Source: Amoebophrya sp. A120
Lineage: Eukaryota; Sar; Dinophyceae; Syndiniales; Amoebophryaceae
Direction: 5' to 3'
NCBI GenBank assembly: GCA_905178155.1
Contig: CAJINV010000013.1
Span: 238,344 to 302,343 of the forward strand
Length of the DNA stretch: 64,000 nucleotides
Part shown: positions 56,201 through 64,000 of the stretch, piece after piece
How the letters are laid out: the number at the start of each line of letters is the position of its first letter
How positions within the stretch are numbered: position 1 is the stretch's first letter
The notes under the pieces: generated by a model
Database searches by the model: none
Told to the model about the DNA's origin: nothing
The model's input: the letters and a program-made list of their open reading frames with translations, nothing else
Program-made: the position numbers and the translations under genes

Positions 56201-57391
56201 ATGGGCCAAGAGGCAAAGCTGGTTGAGAAGTTGCTTGCCCAGCGCGCAGGACTGGCGCGTCTGGCATCGCGGAGTCACGAACGAGGTTTCTCGCCTCGGA
56301 CTCCAGGAGTATTGGGATAATCGTCTTGCTGGTAACCCTCCGGGGATTCCGCAGGCGGCCAATGCTGCCAACAACGGGATCCGGGAGAAGTGGCGCGACC
56401 TGAAGGATGCCATCTACAAGTCGCGTACCGGGTCCGTGTCCACGTGGGTCAACAGTCAGCACTACATCAACGACGACGCTGCGCAGCTGTTCATGCGTAT
56501 TCGTGATGTTGGTCGCTTCAATGTTGCCTCCCGTGACCAGCAGCACATCAAGACGTCCTCGATCGACGCCATGCATTTCGACAACCGCGACGCGCCGAAG
56601 GATGCTCCGACGTTCCTGGCCCAGATCCACGAGTTAATGGCGATGGCGCCGAGTGTCTACGTCCCGGAGCCCGGGCGTCCGGTTGAAGATCAGCACGTCA
56701 AGAACATTCTGGACAAGTTGCCCAAGATGTTCGCGTCGGCCTTCCGCCAGACCATCGACCGCTGCGCGGACGAGTCCGATCACATCACCCTCCAGCAGAT
56801 CGGCGACCGTCTCGAGAAGAAGCTCGCGCAGCTGCCTGGTCAAGGAGGGTTCGTACAAGATCGAGAATCAATCCGTCCTTTGGCAAGGCCTTCCCGGTCG
56901 TCGAGGAGAAGACGAAGAAGAAGAAGGGAAACAAACGTCAGAAAGATGATGACGATGAGGAGCCGGACTCCGCTGATGATGGTCAAAATGCTGCTTCTGG
57001 CAAGGTGTTCTCGGCGAAAGCCTTGAAACGCTTGAAAGCCAAACTACGCAAGCAGACCGAAGCGAGTGTCTTGGCTGCCCATGGCCTGCCCCCGAAAGCT
57101 AACGCCAAGGGCGGAAGTGGCCAGAAAGGCGGTAAGACTGGTCGGAACCAGAGCACTCCCTACAACACTGTGACCAAACCCAAACGCTGGATCTGTGGCA
57201 AGGAAAACCATAAGGCGGACCGTTGCCGCTGGAATCCTAACAATCAAGGGAAAGGTCAGTGGGGTGGTGCCTGGGGAAACCAGCAGCCGCAGTGGTGTCC
57301 GCCGGTGAACCAGAATCAGACGAACAACCAGAATCAAGGGCCGGGAGCCGGTGGAAACAAGGGTGGTTGGGTCTGGCAAGGACCAGCCTGA
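56201..57391 (+). pseudogene. gag: Copia Gag, copy 2, with three frameshifts
   Basis: The ATG (MGQEAK) is at 56201. Three 4-bp insertions, at about 56231-56238, 56835-56838 and 56875-56878, shift the frame each time. Their sum of 12 restores it, so the C-terminal part (from about 57005) is in frame with the start. The zinc knuckle reads RWICGKENHKADRC: the first Cys is replaced by Arg. The same TGA as in copy 1 ends the frame (57389-57391). Confidence 0.85.
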
Positions 57392-60300
57392 CCAGATGAA
57401 GGAGGAGTATTTATCTCGGAGTATGGTAGCTGTATGCTAAATTTCGAGAATTTAGAAGATTTCGATGTAGATTCTTCTAGCTGTTTTATTGCACAGACCA
57501 AGGACGAAGTGAGCTTGGTCGATTCATGTGCAAACAAATATCTATCACGTCAGAAGTCAGATTTTATTGACATCTCGAGCAACGTCTGTCGCATCAATGG
57601 CACGGCCGGGGCTCGTGATGGTTTTGTCGGAAAACTGAAGGAAAACGCTTTAGGTTTAGGCTTACCCTACGGCGTCTACTTTAAGCATCTTCCTAGAGAT
57701 ATTGATCGCATTCTTCCGTGGCTCGGTGAGGACAATCTCAGTGATCGTGGGTGGGATCTGAACTGCAACAGCTCTGGCGGTTCCTTAGTCAACAGGGAAT
57801 CCGGTCAGATGCTACCAATCAAGAACCACGAGAGGTTGAACCTCCCAGTCCTTGGGTGTGATCTTTTCGTGATGGGCCTCCGGGGTCAGGCGACTAGTGA
57901 CACCGCGGAAGACATTGCATGCATTACAATCGAAGAAAGTATTGCTAGTTGTCACCTTACGCGTTTAGAACAACATAGAAGATTCGGACACTTTCACGTA
58001 GATGGTCTTAATGTCCAGTGTCCTGAATGCGATAAAGCGAAAGCCGCAAGAAGCTCTCACGCAAAGGAGCGAGACACTAGTAATTACAAACCTGAACCAT
58101 TGAAACTACTTGCGATGGACTTCGCGGTAGGTATTAAACCTGTATCGATTCGGTCACGCACCTGCGTGCTAGTGGTCATCTGTGACGCCATCAAGAAGTG
58201 TTTCTGTGTCCCTCTTAAGCTGAAAAGTGACTGCGTTGAGGTTTTGGAAGAAGTAATAAAAGGCATTCGCCAGAGCTACGCTTTGACCCTCGAGGACAAA
58301 GCGGCGTGGTTCGTCCGTCGGGACAATGAGCCAGTTCTGGGCAGTGACTCCATGACCAAGGTCATGCAATCGCTGCGGGTCGGTGATGCTCCTACGGTTC
58401 CCTACAACCCAGAGCAGAACGGAACCTGCGAGCGCTTTATGCGGACCATATTCGGCGCTGTGCGTGCGATGTTGGTGAACGTGGACAAGCGTCTGTGGTG
58501 CTACTCGGTCGAGTACGCTGCAGCATGCTGGGACCGCCTTCCGCATAAGTATAGCAAGATGCCTGAGTACGACGGAAAGACTCCTGCAGAAATTCTAGAT
58601 GAGAGAACTGGAAGAAACAGTTCGAAAGTTGGCGCAAGGATGCTGAGGCGTTTTGGTTGTCTCGTTTATTTTCGTGAACAAGTCAAGAAAGGCGAAGCTC
58701 ATGAAGCTCCTGAGGGGGGAGTAAATGTGGTAGCTCCAAAGCTGGCCGCGCCATTTCGTCGTGGTGTATTTCTCGGCCTTTGTCCAAAGTCTTCGGGCTG
58801 ATGTCACGGATGGCCGGTCCGCCGCGGGACATCGTTGGATGGAATATTCTACCATCGACGTCAAGTTCCGTGAGGAGTACCTCGCGAGGAATATTTATTG
58901 AAGACCTAGTTGGTTCCTAACTCTAAAGGTATCTATGTCGAGTGTGACGCAATCGAGGCCCTACCTAGTGGAGCGTCGTGCGCGCCATCTCTCCCGTGTG
59001 TCGGTCTGTCTGATAAAAAGGGCTGAGCACCGGCTGGGGGTGGATGTCTCGGAGCACACTGGTAGGCAGCCTGACGGTCCTGCAGAGACGCTGGTGGCTG
59101 AAAGTTTGGATAGGGAAGATGATCCGGACCAGATACATCCCGAGCCTGAAGGTGTTAAACCTGAGGAGGGGAATCTGGACGATCACCCCACTCACAGCAG
59201 CTTATCGAGTCCAAGAAAGGCGAGCCCGTCTCCGGCAAGGATTGTGGCCGGCAACCGCAACTCCAAGCCGCGAGGTCGTGGCCGTCCCAAAGGGAGAAAG
59301 GACAAGAAAAAGCGCGCGAGACGTACTAAGAAAGAGCTCGCAGAATTGAGAGAGGACGCTAGTGCCTTTGCCGCAGCAATAGCAGCGCAGGATGATCGAG
59401 AGGAAGGCGAGGAATTCCTTGGCGTCCAGTGTTACTTGACTACATCGGCCAAGTTGGACCCAGCTCGTTGCAAAGACTCAGTCGAATGGAACGCAGCAAC
59501 CAACAAGGAAGATTGTAGACTTGAAGCCTATAAAGTGCGGGAGCCAGCTACTGAAGAGGAGCTAGCGACCGCAAAGCAGGTTTTGCCTATTGCTGTCCTT
59601 CTTACCGAGAAGCGTGACGGTACGAAGAAAGCGCGAGCAGTAGTTCTCGGCAATCTAGATCGTTCGGGCGAGCTGGACACTTTCGCTCCTGTTGTGTCCC
59701 ATGCCGCTAACAGGTTACTTCTAGCCGCTGCAGCCGCAGACGGTGATGATGTAATCCCGTTCGACCTTGATAGTGCGTTTCTCAATGCCTTACTTGATCG
59801 CGACGCCTTCTGCCGCTTGCCACCCATCTGGGCGAAGAAGCACGGCGTGGAGATTGTCAAGCTCAAGAAAGCGCTTTACGGCTTGAAAGACGCCCCCAGG
59901 CTCTGGCATAAGAAGTATGAGGAAGCACTGACCAAGCTAGGTTGGGAACCCTGTCCCCCTGCGCCAGGTCTGTGGAAGAAACCGAGCATGGAATTCCCTG
60001 GGAAGTTTCTGAAGTTGGCAGTGTATGTCGACGATAATCTTATCACAGGTCCTCCGACTGGGTCCGAGTTGGCTGGAGAACTTGCGGAGATCTTGCACCA
60101 CGTCAAGGGGCGCATGATCGACGTCGAGCTTGTTCCGGAGTTTAACTCCGTGTCCAAGAAGTTCGACTTCCTAGGGTCAATAGTGTGCTACAACTGGAAT
60201 CTACGAACCGTTAGGATCGTGATGACAGAGTACATATCCAAGATTTGTAAGAAATTCCACGTCTCAGAAGCGGGCAAGCCGGTCCACTCGCCAAACTTCG

Positions 60301-61076
60301 ATGAGTCTGAACTCGCTAAAGAAGTTGAAGGAGCTAAAGTTATTGAAGGTTTTCCCCTTCGAGAGGTCGTTGGCTCTCTGCAGTGGGCTGCAACCACTTG
60401 CAGGGTAGACATTGTTGTCCCGGTTGCCACTGTCGCCAGATATGTGGGCAAGCCGGCGACTCGACCTGTCGCAAACGCCTGTAAGAAGATTTTGAAGTAT
60501 CTAAGGACAACGAAAGAGCAGGGTCTGTCGTATAGTCCGGAAATTGAGGAGGAATTCAACAGAATCTACAGCAAGCTACTGCCCGAAGGGAGAGACTTGC
60601 CTGATGTGAATCTGTTTTCGGATGCTAGTTTTGCGAACTGTTGCAAGACCATGCGAAGCACTAGTGGTAGCATTATGTACTTCCGCGGCTTCCCGATCTG
60701 TTGGCGTAGCAACCGGCAGACCGTGAGGGCGTACTCCACGGCGGAGGCGGAGTATATAGCTGCTTCCGACACTATTGTGCTGAGCGAGCAGAATGACTTT
60801 ACAGAGTTCTTCAAACCTCTGCCCACTGTCATGGTGGAAAAGCAGAATGGCTTATCTCCCTCCCTGGATGATGCCATATTGTGGATCGACAACCAGTCCG
60901 CGATAACTACAGCTAAGAGCACAGACAACAAACCGGAATCGAGGCACTACGCACTGCGATATCTCCGCGTGAGAGACGCAGCGAGCCAGATTATGTTCTG
61001 CCCGACCTATGAGATTTCTGACTCCTTTGACCAAATGAGTCAGTACACGAATAGGATTCCAGTAATGCTATCTTGA
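57392..61076 (+). pseudogene. pol: Copia Pol, copy 2, frameshifted, includes RNase H
   Basis: The first part (57434-58801) carries protease (VDSCAN) and integrase with its DDE residues, then hits a stop caused by a 14-bp deletion at about 58,800. Three 4-bp insertions (about 58896, 58912 and 59009) follow. The rest (58935-61076) is open: reverse transcriptase with FDLDSAFLNALL and YVDD (near 60,030), then RNase H with FSDASFANCC, RSTSGS, STAEAEYIAA and WIDNQSAI. Broken as a single reading frame, but closely related to copy 1, so decay is recent. Confidence 0.85.
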
Positions 61077-62371
61077 TTCCCTTGATTGATCCAGATCTTC
61101 TTGTAATCGTACTTCCGGAACACAAAAACGCAATCAGGCGTAAAGAAATTCTAGCCTGCACGGCAAAGTCGTGCAGGGATTCGCTCTTTCAATTGATTCC
61201 AGAATTCACGCGCAAGCGTAGCATATTTATCGTGCAATATTGTGGCAAAAGCCTTACAGCCGCTGGTGATTTCAATCCCAGCAGCAGAGTAGCGCCCGGA
61301 GCTCCCTGGATCTCAGATCCAGGGACGGGCTTTCGAGGGCTCCCCCTCTTTCTTCACTGCCCCGGCCATCGCAGTGAAGCGTCTCGAACTTCCTTTCTCA
61401 ATCATCGAGCCCGATGGGAGGTTTGGCACAGTAGCATGCGCATCTCTTAGCTACGCTCTTTTCTAGCAGCGGGTGCTCCTGTCTCGCCCATCGCCGGGCG
61501 CCACCAGGAGGAAAGCCGTCCAGTGGATCTTACGAACTGGCAGGGCCTGTGAGGTGCCGGCTTTCGGGAACTCCGTCGGGCACGAACTGAATCGGCTGGG
61601 CTTGTCAGCGAAGCGGACCACCCACAGGATGCACAGAGCAACCGCCTTTCAGCTAGCCTAGGACTAAAGTAACCGATCGCCCACGACCCTGAGCAGCTTA
61701 CCCTAGAAGCTTAAGCCTACAGGCACTGCTCCCGCACTTCGCTTTCCTGCGCGACAGCTACGGGCTCCTTGGCGTAGTCCCTCGTTGGGGAACTCGACAT
61801 CGCGAAGCCCCGATGTCGAGCCGAATGCGATAGATGCTTGCAGCACAGCAAGGAACCAGGCGCACACGGAATGAGGGAGCTGGTCTCCCCAACGGGAGCC
61901 AGTACTCCAGAGCAACGTGTCCCCTATCGAAGAACGACCGGAGAGCGCGTTCCCGGCTCTCACGTTTGTGACCTGTTGCTGTATGCGCATGCGCCAGTAA
62001 ACTAACGCACGCTATTGCCGCGGAGCATCTCCGTGCCTCCTCTGTTCATCATAGCCCCGTCCTCGCTATGATGCGTCTCGAGCGTCCGTTCTCACATCCT
62101 CGAGCCCGATTAAAAGACAAATGCTGCTTGCTGTCTTGTCAGCAACGATGCTTGAGGAACAGTCTTCACAAGCACCGCACAACACACACGTGCGCACAGC
62201 ACGAATGAACAGAAGCCAGCGAGATTGTAGTGGGACTACACCTCGCTGCAGTTATGTACTCTACGGTGGCCCCGCTGTATCACCGTACGATCCGGAGGAA
62301 TAGTTTTCTTGGGGATACCCGGGGTATAAGCATGATACATTCCAGGGCGGATTGACGCTTAAGCCGCACCG
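61077..62371. repeat. Hairpin-rich region downstream of copia copy 2
   Basis: No protein gene. Perfect inverted repeats occur at 61155-61177 (CCTGCACG), 61303-61325 (TCCCTGGATCT), 61352-61379 (CTTCACTGC), 61793-61820 (CTCGACATCG) and 62047-62073 (CATCATAGC), with others in between. It may be the 3' untranslated or LTR part of the element, or an unrelated structured RNA locus. Confidence 0.6.
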
Positions 62372-63994
62372 TTACCCCTGAGCCGTAGAACCCGAACGGC
62401 AGAATCCCTGCCTTGTCCTCTTCTGTTCGGGTCCACGAACTCCGTTCGTTCGTGCCGCCGAATGGTATCTTTTACTGCTTGTGTTTGGGTTTGCGTCAGC
62501 AGGGTTCGATGGCGCGCGTGCTGTTGCGTCGTCCTCTTGCATGTTGTTCTTCATTGCTGGATCGCTAGCTCTAGCATGGATCTTCTGTTGGCTTGTTGAG
62601 CCTTCCGCGCGCCCTCGCTCCACCGCGGCTTCACCAAGAAACTCCTGAATGATGTCGGTACTCTGCTCCGCATCCTCGCTGCGCGCGCTCTCCGCCTGCA
62701 CATGATGAGTGATTGTGCCCTGTTCTCGCGCTGAAGTTGGTGGCACTCTCAGTGTCGAGCGCAGAATTATGTTTTCGATGTAAAGCTTTGGGTCCAGGAG
62801 CGGCGACCGTGGCGCTTTTGTCGTTCTGCTATTAATGTGGTCGTGGTCATAATCGCCGAGCATGTGAGTCCTCTTAGCGTTGCTGGAGAACAAGGGCTTC
62901 CTGCTGATAGCCATACTACCGGGCGCAACACTCCCAGCGAGCTCACAACCCGGACCATCCATTGTTCCAAGTGTTCCACACGAAACTTGCGGTCCGGGTG
63001 GAGCGACATTTTCGAGATATGGTTCCAGGTCATTTTCATGCCTCTTTAGCTCTCTCATCAGGGACTCCCAACCGCCCTGCGCGCCTGCGCCTGCGTTTGC
63101 TGCGGAGACCTGGCGCAGCCCTTGTTGTTGGGGGCAAGCCTTCTTGAAGCAGGTATTCGTCCGTGACGCGTTGTCACCTACTACATGACTTTCAACGGGC
63201 GACGCCGAAGGTGGTTCGCGGGAGGCGTTTCTCGTGTGATCGGTTTGGTCTTCCTCGCGATACTCGTTCCGTGCTGCAAGTGCTAGCCGCCCCGGAGATG
63301 GAGGAAAAAGTGTTGTTTGCGGAATTATTGTGTCCTCACGACCGGCTGGAAGATTTTGCGCCAGCGATCCTTCAAGTTGTACCGAGACCGTACCCGCAGG
63401 TTGGACGCAGCTACCAGACGAGCCAGAAGGACAAATACCTGCTCCTGTTGCCCTAGTGTTCGTCTTCGACGAAGCGTTTGAAGGTGGGTACTCGATCGTG
63501 TCTGAGCCATCCGCTGCAGCTGCTTCTTCCTGTTCCTCTAGTGCACAGGCTGAGACGGGGGGCTGCGGCTGCTCTCTCTCTAGTCCCGCTTGTTGCGAGC
63601 AGTTCCGTGTTGTACGCGATTCGCTACTAGATGGAGGCGCATCTTCCAGCGAACCAGAAGCATGCCGCTCCGCCTGCTTCCGGTGCTTCATCTCCACCGC
63701 CGGTTGCTCTTTGCTATGTTTCCTCGACGTGACGCCAGTCACGTTTTCGTTTCTATTTTCTTCGACTGAAAAATTTGTTGTCTGTCCAGGATCAACAGCA
63801 GCACACACAGCACCAGGAGCAGGCACCTCGCTGTTGTTTTCGTTGGCGTCAACATTATCTTCATGAACAGAGACCGTTCTCGCGACGCAGATTTCGCCTG
63901 GTGCCGTCGGTGCGGGTGCCGCGCATTGCTCTTTTACAACCACGTCTCCTGCGCCTTGCAAGTTGGAAGCCCCATCTTGAGCCACGATCTCCAC
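62372..63994 (-). CDS. Low-complexity protein of unknown function, possibly partial
   Basis: A 540-codon frame ending in TAA at 62372. It is rich in Ala, Glu, Ser, Pro and Gln, with a few more ordered segments (WESLMRELKRHENDLEPYLE, LLDPKLYIENIILRSTLRVP) and a basic C terminus. The first ATG in view is at 63994, six bases from the window edge, so the gene may start further right. No domain is recognised. Length and codon bias make it a likely real gene, perhaps a disordered regulatory protein. Confidence 0.5.
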   Translation of the reverse strand: MEIVAQDGASNLQGAGDVVVKEQCAAPAPTAPGEICVARTVSVHEDNVDANENNSEVPAPGAVCAAVDPGQTTNFSVEENRNENVTGVTSRKHSKEQPAVEMKHRKQAERHASGSLEDAPPSSSESRTTRNCSQQAGLEREQPQPPVSACALEEQEEAAAADGSDTIEYPPSNASSKTNTRATGAGICPSGSSGSCVQPAGTVSVQLEGSLAQNLPAGREDTIIPQTTLFPPSPGRLALAARNEYREEDQTDHTRNASREPPSASPVESHVVGDNASRTNTCFKKACPQQQGLRQVSAANAGAGAQGGWESLMRELKRHENDLEPYLENVAPPGPQVSCGTLGTMDGPGCELAGSVAPGSMAISRKPLFSSNAKRTHMLGDYDHDHINSRTTKAPRSPLLDPKLYIENIILRSTLRVPPTSAREQGTITHHVQAESARSEDAEQSTDIIQEFLGEAAVERGRAEGSTSQQKIHARASDPAMKNNMQEDDATARAPSNPADANPNTSSKRYHSAARTNGVRGPEQKRTRQGFCRSGSTAQG

Positions 63995-64000
63995 CTCTGC

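Larger units (their letters stand above)
55075..61076 (+). mobile_element. Ty1/copia retrotransposon, copy 2, frameshifted
   Basis: It starts inside the leader (matches 49992 onwards, nearly identical for about 0.85 kb), then gag and a full-length pol through RNase H. It carries six 4-bp insertions and a 14-bp deletion relative to copy 1. The 3' border is not defined. Confidence 0.85.

Overview
This is nuclear DNA from a protist. The genes are interrupted by spliceosomal introns that I could rebuild from reading frames: most are GT-AG, one is best read as GA-AG, and several have unusual ends. Two short introns have inverted terminal repeats and are flanked by a short target duplication, the layout of introner elements. 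There is an SRSF1-like SR splicing factor, an Mps1/TTK-like kinase, a MORN-repeat exon and Ty1/copia retrotransposons. Introners of this kind, together with non-canonical splice sites, are known from dinoflagellate relatives such as Amoebophrya. I therefore lean towards a syndinian or dinoflagellate-like alveolate, but I cannot prove it from this window.

Layout. Positions 1-4.4 kb hold only two fragments of minus-strand genes. Positions 4.44-8.30 kb are a GC-rich satellite built of alternating monomers of about 350 bp. After a gene-poor stretch to 11.57 kb comes a block of minus-strand genes: a basic Lys-rich protein (11.6-12.2 kb); a large five-exon secreted or membrane protein (12.4-17.6 kb); a four-part domain gene of unknown function, here called the FFHE/GMATE gene (19.3-21.6 kb); and a gene of about 7 kb (22.5-29.6 kb) that joins an Mps1-like kinase, a transmembrane segment, a long low-complexity stretch and a C-terminal domain paralogous to the FFHE/GMATE gene. 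Positions 29.6-32.0 kb are empty. Then follow the SR splicing factor and MORN exon (32.0-34.7 kb), an FkbM-like methyltransferase candidate (35.6-38.1 kb), a PhyH-type 2OG-Fe(II) dioxygenase (38.4-39.7 kb), a small secreted protein (42.3-42.7 kb), a protein with an acidic Ser-rich tail (44.1-45.6 kb) and a RING/TRAF-type zinc-finger protein (47.3-49.2 kb).

Positions 50-61 kb contain two Ty1/copia elements in direct tandem on the plus strand. The first has intact gag and pol but is cut at a single N (55,074). The second reaches through RNase H but carries frameshifts. Downstream (61.1-62.1 kb) is a dense array of hairpins, then a low-complexity minus-strand ORF runs close to the window edge.

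The points most worth follow-up are: (1) an in-frame TGA, in the context TGA-CTAG, exactly at a zinc-binding cysteine of the RING finger; (2) a TGA shared by both copia copies that is the only barrier between gag and pol; (3) repeated 4-bp insertions in the second copia copy; (4) the paired FFHE/GMATE domain, free in one gene and fused to a transmembrane Mps1-like kinase in the next, with shared intron positions; (5) two introners with target duplications, one inside a splicing-factor gene; (6) two hairpins about 0.7 kb apart whose stems differ but both pair perfectly.
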